NCBI GenBank assembly: GCA_030272585.1
Contig: BSYQ01000006.1
Span: 1,513,001 to 1,577,000, forward strand
Origin: Bryopsis sp. KO-2023
Taxonomy: Eukaryota; Chlorophyta; Ulvophyceae; Bryopsidales; Bryopsidaceae
Reading direction: 5' to 3'
Length of the DNA stretch: 64,000 nucleotides
This document shows positions 33,083 to 45,699 of this stretch, one piece after another (within the stretch, counting starts at the first letter, position 1; every line of letters starts with the position of its first letter). The position numbers and the translations under genes were made by a program. The notes beneath the pieces are model-generated. The model saw only the letters and a program-made list of their open reading frames with translations. It had not been told where the DNA came from and ran no database searches.

Positions 33083-33880
33083 TCAATCTCTCGATCTCCA
33101 TGTAAAAATCACCATCGAATCGCAGCTTCTTGCACGTCTACTGTTGCCTCCATCGACACCTTCGGCATTCCACAATCTCTGGCTCCAGCCACCAGCAAAC
33201 AAGCCTCCTTGAAAAATCGAGACCTCGCCCTTCTGTGTGGTTTCAGGGAAGGGTAGAGCTTCAATACACACAAAGCAAACCAAAATCAATTGAGTGGGTT
33301 TTTTTTGGAGCAGGGCCAGTGCTTTCAAAAGTCAATAGCTGACATCAACTGCTTCTGGGATGATTACTCGATAGATGGCCTCTTCCCTCCTTCAGGAGGA
33401 GGAAGTATTTTTTTCCCCGGGAAAAAGGGTTCTAGGGCCTTGTTCTCAGGGGCATGATTGCAAGAACACGACGGTACCTCAACGCCATGACGCCCCGGTG
33501 CAACCAGGAATTACATCAGGAAAGATTTTCTTGCAGAGAAAATATGTGCTGCTGAATCGAAAGGAAAGAACTCGAGGAAACTGCTGTTTATATTCGAAGA
33601 ACTTGGCTAACTTTTGAAAAGTCCACACAGAAAGACCAAAGTGATCCATATCACAATGCCTTGTTACGAGGACCAAAACCTAAAATATGAACTGATTGGG
33701 GGGGGGGGGTTACCATCGCTTGTTGGAGTGCAGGCTGTCAGGGTAGCTGCATGGGAAAGTGTCAGTGATGATTCCCGACACGCATGTTGGCAATCCACCC
33801 CAAGTTGTCGCTGAACGAATTCGAGTCGCAGGCAACCTCGGAACATCTCCTGAATTTCGCTGAATTCTTTTTACAGATTT
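33083..33880 (-). pseudogene. Decayed multi-exon gene of unknown function, right copy
   Basis: Mirror of 9991-11211. Open stretches: 33328-33083 (81 codons; PFPETTQKGEVSIFQGGLFA), 33676-33479 (LVTRHCDMDHFGLSVWTFQK then LAKFFEYKQQFPRVLSF), and 33880-33710 (LPTCVSGIITDTFPCSYPDS). A G run at about 33698-33709 breaks continuity. No known domain. Confidence 0.4.
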
Positions 33881-34429
33881 CATGCATCTTCCAAAAGGAA
33901 CCGTCAATTACCTGTCAGAACTACCATAAGGATTGCCATGGCAAAACAACACTACATCAATGCTTTTTTTTCTTCTTTAGTTCAAGACATTCATTCGCCA
34001 TGGGACTGAGCATGTGAGTCTGTCATGGAGAATTTACCACCAGTCCCCCCAGAAAATGCATGCCCTATTCATAAAATGCATGTCCAATGACGGCAGTTTC
34101 AACAATAACCAATATCCCCACATCAGAGCGCGTGATTGAAAAAAAAGTGCATTAGTTGCAAGGACCACTCTTTTTCTTCCTACCTTTTATCCTGCATCAA
34201 TAATTTTAGCAAGATCTTCTTTCTAAAGCGATAGATGCTTTCACTTGGAATTTCAGCTATACAGAAATTACTGTCTAGCAAAAGAAGACATACCTCCTGT
34301 TACCTCCTGTTACCTCCTAAATAGAATTAAAAAATAATAATTCCAGCCTTGTTGTTTCCACTAAACAAACGGGACTTGCATTTCCAAGTATACCTCAATG
34401 CACGGGCCTCATAATTGAGGTCTTATTGC

Positions 34430-36895
34430 ATCTCCCACCCCAATTGCATGTCTTTTATCGCCAGCACTGATGGAATCAAAATAGCAGGATCGACAATAAA
34501 AAGAAATCCCTTTCAGATCGATGGCCCCACCTCCATTCGTCGCAAGGTTTTCTAAAAAGTGTGCTTGATTGACCACAAAATCCCCAATCCATCATTTCCC
34601 CTGGAGCAAGTGAATGAGGCAGCACCTCCCCACCTTGCTTTGTATTTAGTAAATACTGTATTCTTTAATGATAATTCAATAAACGGTCGTGCGACAACTG
34701 TCAGTTCCCCTCCTATGAGGGCCTATCCCAGCGAAAAATTGGAGTCCTGCACTGTCAGTTGCCACACGTCTTCAATATACAGAGCTCCTCCACTTCCTGC
34801 CTCGATTTTTAAGAAAAAACAGTTCCCTATTTCTGAAACCACCCTTTGGACCACCATCATCATATCCCCACCCTTCCCCCAAAGGAATATCAGTCGAATG
34901 TCACCTGATCTCACTAGCCTTGTTTTCAATAAAACCCTAATATATATATGAAGAGTGATTGTGGACTTTCATTCTGAAACAAACACTTCTTTTCGTCCTG
35001 GGAAATGTACAGATCAATGTTTGAGAAGGAAATGAATCTGATTGAGCTCCTCTGGCGATGGCAACATCGCCAAAAAAACAACGAGAACTCTGGAAATGGG
35101 AAAACGGAAAGAAAAAAAATCCAAAGACCAAGGTGGTAAAATAATGTACAGGTTTCAAAAAAATCAGTTATCATTCAGAATCCCTCACAACAACTCTAAC
35201 ACAGCTCTCCTTTGTTCTGTTGTGAGAACATGATCCAAAAATGGTGAGGACACTGCGAGGGTGCTTACTGTTGCATACAAGGCTCCACCCCAGTCCCAAG
35301 CTACGTTCCCCTTGAAGTAGCAATCATCAACATGAAGATCCCCTCCAAACAGAAATATAGCTCCACCCTTTTTACCTCGATCTAAAAAAACAATAACGGA
35401 TTTGATGATCGAACTCAAATAAGTACCCTAAAAAAGACATTAAAAAATAAATTACTGATAAGTTCTTTCTTTGAAGCTTGCACACGATAGCAGTTTCCTA
35501 CCTCATCTTGGGAAAGCATAAGACCACCTTCTTTCCCATTTGCCAAATAGTTTTGAAAAAGGCATCCTTGGATTTCCAGCCTCAAACCAACATCCAAATC
35601 ATCGATCTTTCTGGCAGAAGCATATACAGCCCTCCATTGTTCTTCCCCCGATTGCTGTCAAATATTACATCGGTCATTCTCACAACCGTCTTAGACTAAA
35701 GACACACAAGAGTTACCCCTTCAATCAGTAACAGTTGCAATCCCACCATTGGGAAACTCAAATCACGATTGAAAGCCTCAACAACTGTAAATGTTTTTTT
35801 TTCTGAAATGTTGAACAGGTCATCAACTTTTAACCAAAGATAACACAAACGAATTTTTTTTACAGGACATTTCACACCTCTGTGGCTACAGCTCCACCTT
35901 AAAAAGCATAGTTTCTGAGAAAGAGGCTCTTGGACACATCCAAGACTGCATGAGTTGCTTCAGAGGCGATATATATATATATTGCCCCCCCCCCAATACT
36001 TCTCCTTGTCGCTTTGTTATCAACAAATAAAGATAACAATAATTGAACATTTCGAGTTGGGGCAATTTCGTGGCATTGGTGGCTCCACGAATGAGACCCC
36101 AGTCATCTTCAAATTTGGAATTTTTGATTGATACTATCAAATTCTGGCCAGAAAAATACATTGCACCCTCCTCTTGACCGGGATCACGAATTCCACCCAA
36201 GACAGATTTAATGTCTTCAAATGTGGAACCAACAATGTGGATCTGAGAGTTCTTCTCAATCCAGACTGTGGACACACACACACACACACAATATATGTCT
36301 TGCTTGAAAAAGAACACACATGAGCTAGAGAAAAAAATCAATGAAGATAAGTGCCATTTTCACTGTCCTACCAAGATTGAGTTTTAAAAAATTAAGCTTC
36401 GATATTGAAGAAGAGGCAATCCCCAAAAAACGGGGAGCAGTAAAGTTTTTGAGGGGAACGTCCCTCTATAACATGTAAAAATTGTAGTTTTCTATTACTT
36501 CCAAACTCGGACTTTCACAATGCAATGATATTTCACATGCTGGAAAAAAAAAATGTTTTTCACTTCCAGACCACGTCAGTCAAAACATCCATAGTTTGTT
36601 TGCATCAATAATCTATGTGGCCAAACAATACTGGCACGGTGTATCTTCCCATTTTAATATGGGAGCTCAAATTTTAACTAAAATTACTCAGCAGAAACTG
36701 CAATTCCTCACTGGCCTCCTTCCATTCAAAAGTGCTTTCCTTAATTGTCACATTGATCTCTTGTCAAAAAATGGCACCCCCCCCCCCCCACTTAACAAGG
36801 CTACATTTGTGGTGAAAATGGAATCCACCATTATTGCTTCTGAATTATCCAGAGCAGCGATGACTGCTCCCCCCAAAAAAATTTCGGATGAACGG
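34430..36895 (-). pseudogene. Body of beta-helix surface-protein gene, right copy
   Basis: Mirror of 7486-9990. Exon remnants: about 36895-36690 (ALDNSEAIMVDSIFTTNVAL), 36250-35886, about 35690-35510, 35418-35185 (GGDLHVDDCYFKGNVAWDWG then GALYATVS, complete here but partly deleted on the left), 34929-34723. It shares with the left arm the TAG after SNFSLG and the loss of the first-exon donor (GAGTAATTTT). C runs (36777-36790, 35986-35994) add frameshifts. Confidence 0.65.
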
Positions 36896-37345
36896 GAATT
36901 CAACGGCTCGATTGGTTGGATAGCAGGAGGGTCTGAGTGCGAGGCCGTGCGCGCGGTAGTCGGAGTTTCTGCTCGAGTGATCTTGGACGCCGCCACGCTG
37001 AAGGAGCTGGAGAACGATGTTGAGACGTTGGCAAATTTCCTGCCTGCTGGTGGGGTCCTGGAATTCGATCTGGCAGAGCTGGTGCTGGACGATTCCGTGG
37101 AGCTCGGGAGTCCCATCACCATAGAAGGAAACGGAGCAACCGTTCACTGTCCCAACGACCAACAAAAAAGAGCTTTCAAGGTGCCTGGACTGATTTTCCC
37201 TGTCGAAAGCCCTTCAGCGAATATGATGACCTGGAGGACCTGGGGGGCTGCCAAGTCTAGATTCAGGCTGTGGAATGTGACAGCCAGGAACAACATTGGG
37301 TCTTCCTTTTTTCTTTGTCAACACTCTCCAACGTTCCACTGAGCA
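36896..37345 (+). pseudogene. Inverted N-terminal piece of beta-helix protein, right
   Basis: Mirror of 7000-7485 and on the opposite strand to its own gene body: CEAVRAVVGVSARVILDAAT, VETLANFLPAGGVLEF, IEGNGATVHCPNDQQKRAF, RLWNVTARNNIGSS. It is open for about 130 codons, longer than on the left, but disconnected from the rest of the gene. Confidence 0.6.
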
Positions 37346-37432
37346 ACTTGCCTCACCAATACGGCGGTTCGCCACATCGCAACCGAGAAGCTCCTAGGAT
37401 CAGAGGCCTCTGATACTTACGTAGGACCTGCG

Positions 37433-38400
37433 ATGCCAGTGTCACTTTCAGTTCGGGCTTTCAGAAACCGATCACAAATGGAGCTCCCTTCCTTGTCCCT
37501 TTGTTCCCCTTTGTTGGGAGCTGTTTTCACCCCCGTGCCAGCAAATGCACCTACGCTCCACACCGCAGCCTTTCGCGCTCCAACATGGAGCTGGTTTGCG
37601 ATGCTCGTGCTACTTGCCGCCACTCAGATCACTGGCACCGAGGCCCAAAGGAATTTCGGTGATTTTTTTTTTTTGCGCTTGGGAAGAGCGAAACGGTCGT
37701 TTTGATTTTGCGCATGCACTGGGGTCGCGCTTGAGTTGAAGACCAACCTGATGTAGGCACGTTTCGATTCAGATGGTGCGGCGGCGCCTCCACAATGCCA
37801 GCATGTGCGAAAGATCTCGAGTTCCACGGATTTCATGCTGCTGAATGCCGATACACTCCGTTTGAATGATGGCTCTAGCACATAATGGACTGTGTGCCCC
37901 AAGGTGCAGCCGTGCAGCTGGACCTTCCGAAACTGTCAGGGAGGGGTGCCTGCCGAGATGGGGATTGGGGTGGTTATGCTGGCATTGACAGTGCTGTCCC
38001 TGATCTATGTGAAAAGTGCAGCAAGGTACTCCAAGGGTTGCTTGCAGAACAATCGGATGTTGTAAGTGCGAGTGGTGCTATTCCATCGGGGTCCCATGGT
38101 GGGTCCAACCTGTTATGCTTGGGGAGATGCCAGACCACGTCAAAATGCTCATCATAATTCTCAGTAAGAAGAATTAGGATCCTCCAACATTTTCAAGGTG
38201 AGAGGCCAGCGGCACAAATTCCCACCACCAACCCGACTGAGGCAACTCGACTGAGGCAGAAAAAAAAGAACTATTGACTTATTAACGTGGGGCTGTGCTA
38301 TCTTCCAGATCCTTGTGACTTTTTTCAAGCGACTGGATCTGCTCCAGCCATTTATGCGTGTTGGACTTGAAGCATGCATGCTGTTGATGTTCTCCTCCTG
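37433..38400 (+). pseudogene. Signal-peptide-like and cysteine-containing exon remnants, right
   Basis: Mirror of 6230-6956. 37433-37705 holds FRAPTWSWFAMLVLLAATQI-TGTEAQ. 37885-38100 holds CVPQGAAVQLDLPKLSGRG and GIDSAVPDLCEKCSKVLQGL without stops. A further possible exon after 38308 (ILVTFFKRLDLLQPFMRVGL) is hydrophobic and has no left counterpart. This could be the membrane or C-terminal part of a surface protein; function not recognised. Confidence 0.4.
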
Positions 38401-38404
38401 GGGT

Positions 38405-38940
38405 GAGTTTTCAGTCAGCACAACCAAAAAAGTGCTTTGCACATGCTTCCACTGTGTTTTGGTTCGTCTTACAACTTCCTCGAAACAAAGAGGTTGTTTT
38501 TCAACATGTGGTGACAAGACTTGGTTTTATTATTTCGCAGATGTCATCTCAGGAGGAGTGGCCGATTGCAGTGTTTTTTTTTCATTCAAGGGGGCACTTT
38601 CGCTGAGGGAAAACCATCTCCCCAGATCCACCCAAGCATTAATATTTCTGACATTTTTGCTGCAACATTGAATTTTGGTGTGGTCTTCCAGGAATTATGA
38701 GTGTGTTGTCAAGCCACACTATAACTTTTTTGAGATTTTGTATTGTTAGTTAGGTTTACCTGTTTTCTTAGAGATTCAAAAAATTCTTCCCTGATGTTGT
38801 GCTGTTCTGGGTTGGCTCAAGGGATTGTTGTTGTGGTGGTGGTGGTGTTGTTCGTCGACATTTTTTTGTCACAGGGCACGTATTTTTCTTTAATGTAATT
38901 TTCGATCAACATATTGAATCCTCTCTCACTATCACAGTGA
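38405..38940. other. Non-genic stretch in the right arm
   Basis: T-rich DNA with a GGTGGTGGTGTTGTT tract near 38836 and no supported exon. The corresponding left interval holds the plastid-like fragments instead. Confidence 0.4.
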
Positions 38941-39117
38941 ATAGAATGGATTCATGCATATGCGAATCGCTACCCACAAAAAATCTACTATCTACGTCGA
39001 CGGCCACAGGGAAAAGATCCTTCGATACTATTAGGACGCCACCAGTATTGTTCAGGAACTTTACAACTTCGATGTCAAAACCTGAAAGTGAAATTTCACA
39101 GTTGGCTGTTTTCTTAC

Positions 39118-39318
39118 CTGTCCCTCACCTCCTGGCGAAAGAATCGGCCCTCTCCAAGTTCCCATCATCAGCGTTGCGATAGGTCCTCCAAAAAGAAAAG
39201 AAGCTCCGCTTTTCAGAATACACAAGCAAATAATAGACAAGCAAAATCGCGCTGCCAATCCCCAGTCCCATCTCATTCTCAACAATTCAGTGTCAGACAC
39301 GGTGAAAGAAGCATCCAT
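39118..39318 (-). CDS. Membrane-segment exon, right copy, frame intact
   Basis: 67 codons from MDASFTVSDTELLRM through a hydrophobic stretch (RFCLSIICLCIL) to a glycine-rich tail (FGGPIATLMMGTWRGPILSP) and a consensus donor (GGACAG|GTAAGA on the minus strand). It lies 27 bases after the TAG of the preceding ORF and in the same frame. The next coding-like stretch (about 39075-38945, FLNNTGGVLIVSKDLFPVAV) is conserved but its splice phase is unclear. Could be a signal-anchor or first exon of a small membrane-protein gene. No family recognised. Confidence 0.45.
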
Positions 39319-39345
39319 TTTTACAGTCTGTGTTCCGATTCCTTT

Positions 39346-42300
39346 CTACATTCTGTGTTCACTCGTAAAATAGAAATTGTCGTTTTCAATCAAAGCGTCT
39401 TGAATACGAAAAAGCAAATCTTTCTTCAACACAAATTCTCGTAGATCTCGGCAGTTTGGCAATTCTTCTTCAATCATACAGAAATGATGTTTCACCATTT
39501 CGTCATCCCAATCGTAAGACCGTAAAGTCGTGAAAAATTGGTATCGCTTCGTTTCTTTGAGAATTTCGTGACGAAGAGGACTTCGTGCCTAGACAACGCA
39601 CCGTTCATTTGTTAATTGCATTTCAAGAGTTTGGTTTTTTTTGGATTGTTACAGGTTTTGACGTCTTTGACGTCTTTAATGACAAATCGCTTTGATTGAT
39701 ACCATTATTCTTTTGATAGATGGATGAACGGATTAAAAAAAAGACAACATGAGTGGAGAAACTTGAACTTCGCTGTGTAAACTAACTTTGTAAGGTTGTG
39801 CATGATGTGGTGATGTGATCTACAGCAAATGTCTTAGTAAAAGGAACTGGACTTTTTAAAGCCACGTAGTCAGAGTCGAGTACGAGTAGTACATCAACAG
39901 TCCCAGGGGATATGGCAGACTCAGTAGACGCTGTGGTCGGTGTGGTCGTTTTCGCAAATGGTACAAATATAGAAGCATTATTCGATTAATCCTTAAACAC
40001 AATTTTGCACACAAGGGAAAAAACATAACAGAAAACGAAGTTGAACAAAACAAGAACCCAAACCAACTAGTTTCCCCCACCCCTCCAGCTCCCATTATTC
40101 TTGAGATCAAAAAGGACGCAAAAAAAAATCTCCAAAACAATGTCATGACAATCTCAACATCCCCACCAATAATCCAAGCAACCAGCTGGCTGTCAATTTG
40201 ACAGTGTCAAACAACTAACTAAATAAATAAATAAATGAAAAAAATAAAAAAATGGCTGTCACCCCACAACTCTGGCTCCCATTATTCTTGAGATCAAAAA
40301 CAATGCAAACACATGTTCCGAAACAATGTCATGATAACCAGAAATTAGGGTTCTCTATTACATAAATCTGAAAAACTATCATCAAAGAATTACATCAAGG
40401 ACCACCTCGTAAGACTAAAAAAGACATAAATATTTTTAAGTGATAGTGAGCAAGTACCGTGGATGCCAGAGCACCCAATTATAGATAAACAATCCTTACG
40501 AAAACCAACCAAAACAATTACATAATCAAATTTAGAAAAGTGAAAATATATATTTTTTTCAAGGTGTGGATGATTGTTTGGAACAGGGCCATAATACCAT
40601 ACAAATGGCATCCTTTACATATATACCACCAAGTCGGTTCACACAAAAAAAAAAACTTTCTGGAGGGGAATTTTTTCTGCACATACCTGCCCCTGTGAAT
40701 TGCTCCCTTCGTTGTTCAACTCGCTGTCCACCACCACTGAAGCTTCTTTCTCTCGTTCAGAATGCTCGTTGGGAATTAAGTTGTCATCAGTCTCGATCTC
40801 GATATTCTGCTGTTCTGTAACCCTCATTGTTGGCTGTCGGCTAGCTTTCGACACAATGGTACCGTTGGCACCGGTGCTACCGTTCTCGAAGGACAAGCAG
40901 TCCTTGAGAAAGCCAACAATGTTGCAATCCTGGATTTGGATAGGGTTCTTCTTCACGGTCTGCCAGGGGATATCCTTCTGATCCATCAATAGCACAAAAA
41001 AAAAATTGGCAACAGTTCAAAAATCAGGAGCAATTTGAAAGGGGGGCGTTATTGTGTGGTCTTACAGCGACTCTTGCTGCTTCAAGGGCTTCGATCTTGT
41101 CCTGAGTCCCACATTTACCCCCAACAATAATAGACCCGGCGTGATCGATTGATCGGCCAAGGGGAGCAGTCAGACCTGGAGGAGCAGTCAGACCTGCGTG
41201 GAAGAAAGAATATCGAGTCATCATCACAAACACAAAAGCAAGACAGGCCCTAATTGTATTGGATCCACAGTGAGGAAAATTAAAAAAAACACCTGATGAA
41301 ACGTTGGTTGGGGGCTTGAGTAGTTCAAAGTTCGTCATGGATCACATTCTTTTCTTCCTTCGGCTGATGAAATTCAACAAAACAGATCTTTTGTGTGAAG
41401 TTTTTTTGGAGGACCAGGAGTTGTTCTAATTTCTTCCTTTTTATTTTTCTCTGGTGATGCCCTTGGAAAAACAATGTGGAAATGTATTAAATCTACCTGC
41501 GCTGGATGACACTTCAGGTTTCTTGGTTCCGCTGGCCTCAATGAACTTGGCGGCATGTTTTTTAGCGGACTTGCAAATATCTTCGATCATGATGCTTCCC
41601 ACAGTCTAGCCAGAAGAGAAGCCACAAGAACACAGAACGATATACCTTTTTTTTCAGAACCGTCGCACAGATTTCAACCCAAGCACTTCATTTTCCCAAA
41701 AATATCATTTACATATGTAGCATTGAGTTCCTATGAGGATAGACAAAAAACAAAAGACAGAGATCCTGGCTGGCTTAAAGATTCATTATTAGCACATATA
41801 GTCGTTTCTTAAAACAGGCATTTTTTGAATAGATTCGTTGTTCAGGGGTCGTAAAGGTTACCATCGCTGAACCTTTAAAGAGAGGGTTTGCAGCAATCAA
41901 CCCCACCTGTGGGTCCTTCACGAATTTTTCCAATAATGCATCGATAAATTTTGTTCCATGGAATGGATCGTCATCGATGCCGGCGACCGTGGATTGTCTG
42001 AGGACCGTGTTTGCCGTCTGGAAAACCGCCTATCAAAGAAAAATCAAAGGTATGGCATTAACTTTGTGATCGGATGGACTCTCTGACCAAACATGATTCT
42101 CTTGCTCCACATCAGTGGCTTGAAATACCGATCCCAAAACAGAAAAACTTTCTGCAATTTGAAGCGGATTTTTGCGGTGAAGGATGTTACCTCGTAGGTG
42201 AGGGTTCCAGATTGCGACACGATTCCAATTTTATCAGGCTGGTGGATGTAGCCCTGGGAAACAAAAGTTATGCATTCTCAGCAACCCAGCATCAAATTCA

Positions 42301-45300
42301 GATTTTCTTGGCAGTATCGTTTTCTGGACAGAAATGCGACGTTCAGAACTCATTCAACAATGGCTAGGAATTCTGTACCGGCATAATTCTGATTTTGCAT
42401 TCGTCAGGTTTGACTGTTCCAAGGCAGTTGGGACCCATCAACTTGGTGTTGATTGGACCAGCCATCGCATTCTTGACTCTGACCTGCCACATCGAATCAC
42501 AAACAAACTGATCAGACAAAATCCCATCGATCCATTCAATCCGCCACACCAAATAGTCAAGATTCCACCACCATGGGTAGCCCTGCTCGATCTTCAGAAC
42601 TTGCCTTTCCTGAACAACCTTAATGGATTTGTTCATGCACTTTCTGAATTGATTGAGGGCAATACGGCTGGTCCCCAACATTTCAACAAGGTAGGGAAAT
42701 CGGGGCAAAGCATACAAGGAAACCCCCATATTTCTTCACTAAGGAGTGGGGAAATATATCATTTCTCCAATCAGTTCACCCACCATGCTGTGCTGTGAAG
42801 TTCCTTCAGTGATGTACGCAACCAAGCCTACTTCAGCTCCGACCGCCTTCAAAACAGCTTTTGCTGCAAACGAGGGTGAATCGTAGACAATGGACACGTC
42901 GAAACTGGTGCCTGCCTTGTTTTTTTGCACAATGTTGAGAATTGGGAGGCCCAAAGGGCTCTTGTCTCCTTTTCCAGGATTCACCCAACTCATCATTTGA
43001 GTTCTGTATGCAATCGCCTAACAAAAGTATCTCCATTTATCGAGGGAAAAACAGAAAAGAAACAAGAAACAACAGAAGTTCCAGATGAAGTAGAAGTCTG
43101 TGGGCGGGGGGGTTCATCTAGGTGCTTTATTTTGAGAGAGCAAGCTACCTTGGATCGTAGATCACGGGCATTGTATTTGAGCATGATTTGATTTTCCCTG
43201 CTTTTGCTGGACAGAAACTTCATCATGGTCTGGGAATCCTTCTGATCCATCCACATCAACATTCCCTCCAGCACATCCCGAATTAGGCTTGGTGGAATTT
43301 TCAGGGACCAAGTTTGATTCAAGCTGCCTGATTTGGTTTGAGCTTGCGTTGCTTTGTCGATAATCTGCCAAACGCCTTCCATCTCGATGGATGTTTTCTT
43401 AAATAGGTCAACATTGGAGGGGTCCCCCTGCATAAAAAAAAATCACATCTTGTTCATTTTTGAGAAATAAAAATTAGTCATGTCTTAATCATTTAAGTTA
43501 TCAGTGTCATGTATTTGTTTTTTCACCAGGCACTGTAAATTTGTACGAACACTTCTCAGCAACCCAGCAGCAAATTCAGATTTTCTTGGCAACATTATTT
43601 TCTGGAATTTGTGAGCAGACATGCGAAGCAATGTTTAAGACTCATTCAACGATGGCTTGGAATTCTCTACCAGCATGAGTTTGATTTCGCATTTGCCAGG
43701 ATTGATTGTTCCGGGGCAGTTGGGGCCAATCAACTTGGTGTTGATTGGACTCTCCATTGCATTCTCGACTCTGACCTGCCACATTGAATTGAAAACAAAC
43801 TGATCAGACAAAATCCCATCGATCCATCTGATATTCCACACCCAATATTTCAACATGCAAGGTAGGACAATTCAGACAAAGCATACAAGGAAACCCCCAT
43901 ATTTCTTTGCAAGGGAGTGTTTATTGTCCCAGCGATCAGTTCACCCACCATGCCGTTCTTTGGAATTCCTTCAGTGATGCAAGCAATCAAGTCTATTTCG
44001 TCTTCGACCGCCTCCAAAACAGCTTTTGTTGCAAAGGGGGGTGGGTCAAAGACCACCAACGCGTCGGGATCGGTGCCTGCCTTCGTTTCTTGCACACTCT
44101 TGAAAATAGGGAGGCCCAACCATCGGCCAGGGGGAGCAGTCAGACCTGGACCTGTGTGGAAGAAAGAACAATGAGTCATCATCACAAACATAAAACACAT
44201 GATTTGGATCCACAGTGAGGGAAAGCAGAAAAAAATAAATAAATAGGAAATTATTTTCTGGGGGCTTGAGTAATTCAAAGACTGTCATGGGTCATATTCT
44301 TTTTTTCCTTGAGCTGGTGAAATTCAACAAAACAGTTTTGTTGTGTGAAGTTTTTTTAAAGGAACAGGAGTCGTCCTGGTGCAAGGGGAATGAACCTCTG
44401 TTCATGCCATAAACATATTTCTCACAATCAGTAGTTCGAGCATTTTTTTTTTCTCTTTTTCTGGTGATGCCCTTGGATGAAAATGCGAAAATGCATTATA
44501 GCTACCTGAGCTAAATGACACTTCAGGTGTCTCGGTTCCGCTGGCCTCAATGAACTCAGCGGCATGTTTTTCGTCGGACCCACCAATTTCTCTGGTCGTG
44601 AGTATTTTCTCAGTCTGTTGCCAGAAGAGAAACCATAAAAACACACAAAAATATAACATTATTCATTATTCAGCAACGCCCCACAGATTTCAAGCCAAGC
44701 ACTCCATTTCCCTTAAAGTATCATTTACATATGTAGCATTGAGTTCCTATGAGGCAGATCTTTTTCAAAAGACAGAGATCGGCCGGCTTAAAGATTCTTT
44801 TTTCGCACATTTAGTCGTTTTCGTTTTTTAAAAGATGTTTTTTGAAGATGTTTGTTGTTCAGGGGTCGTAAGTTACCACCCCTACACCTTGAAAAAGAGT
44901 ACATTCGGAAAAAAGCATCCAGTCGTTCTTTCGTCAAAAAATAACATGCTAACGTTTGCATGCAACTCACAACACATGAGCGTCGCAACAGGGTTCGTTT
45001 GTCGTTCGCTTTCTGAAGCTCCATCACCTCATTCGATCTCACGGTTGCTGGATCGAATTCCCCCAGCAGCTTTCTTTTTTCAGCGTCGCCAAGCGATTGT
45101 CCAACCCCTACTACGCCGGTGGTCGCCACTCCATTGCTTGTTTCAGAGCTGTCCTCAGCCCCCAGTGACTTGTTGAAGATGGGATAGGCGACGTTCTTCC
45201 CCAAAACGTTGGAGCTGGATTCGAAGCCGCCTGCACCATCCCACCCCCCATACATGGTATCGACCCATGATTTTCCCCTGACCAAGGGGATTGATGGTTT

Positions 45301-45697
45301 TTCATTGCTTGGGGTTGCTATGGACAAGCAGTTGGTGGGAAGAGCATCGGTGTTCACAGCCTGATTGAGGTTGAACGCTTTCACAGCTCCAACCTATCAC
45401 ATCAAAAGGCGTTCACCAATATAATTTTCTTACCAATCAGAAATTTTTAGAAACCTTCAATGTCAAATCAATCTTTAGAACATTTTTTTAGAAACCTTCA
45501 ATGTCAAATCAATCTTCAGAACAGACCTGTTGATACTCCATCGCCAAGTGCATGGCGAGAAGCTGCTCATCATCGACAAACGCCAAGGAGTCGATGGCTT
45601 CGAAAATTTTTTTTGGGTGGGATTGTACCCCATGGATCTGTTCTATTTTCGTCAGGATGTCTAGTAACTCTTTGTTCGATAAGAAAAGAAAAGTCAT
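39346..45697 (-). CDS. Chimeric gene with two succinyl-CoA ligase alpha modules
   Basis: Exons (minus strand): about 45697-45527, 45393-44971, 44614-44506, 44151-43949, 43775-43671, 43427-43149, 43017-42784, 42483-42379, 42253-42191, 42029-41907, 41605-41497, 41193-41066, 40977-40687, 39588-39346. All borders are GT-AG, phases match (two phase-1 introns, after 44506 and 41497; others phase 0), and no internal stop appears. The first two exons are unrecognised. Exons three to five form a partial ligase module in which TAPPGR is fused directly to LGLPIF. Exons seven to twelve form a fuller module: [65 protein letters not shown] (catalytic His in DHAG) and [11 protein letters not shown]. The CoA-binding GxTGxxG start is missing from both. 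Exons thirteen and fourteen are unrecognised. Activity is uncertain. Confidence 0.6.
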
Positions 45698-45699
45698 AT

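Larger units (their letters stand above)
31590..43395 (-). repeat. Right arm of the large inverted repeat
   Basis: Mirror of 1088-12673. In several places it is better preserved (membrane exon frame, full ligase-like gene, intact SCS catalytic region). It lacks the plastid-like fragments and the palindromic insertion of the left arm. The first 830 bases (31590-32423) match 11838-12673 in reverse and hold no supported gene. Confidence 0.85.
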
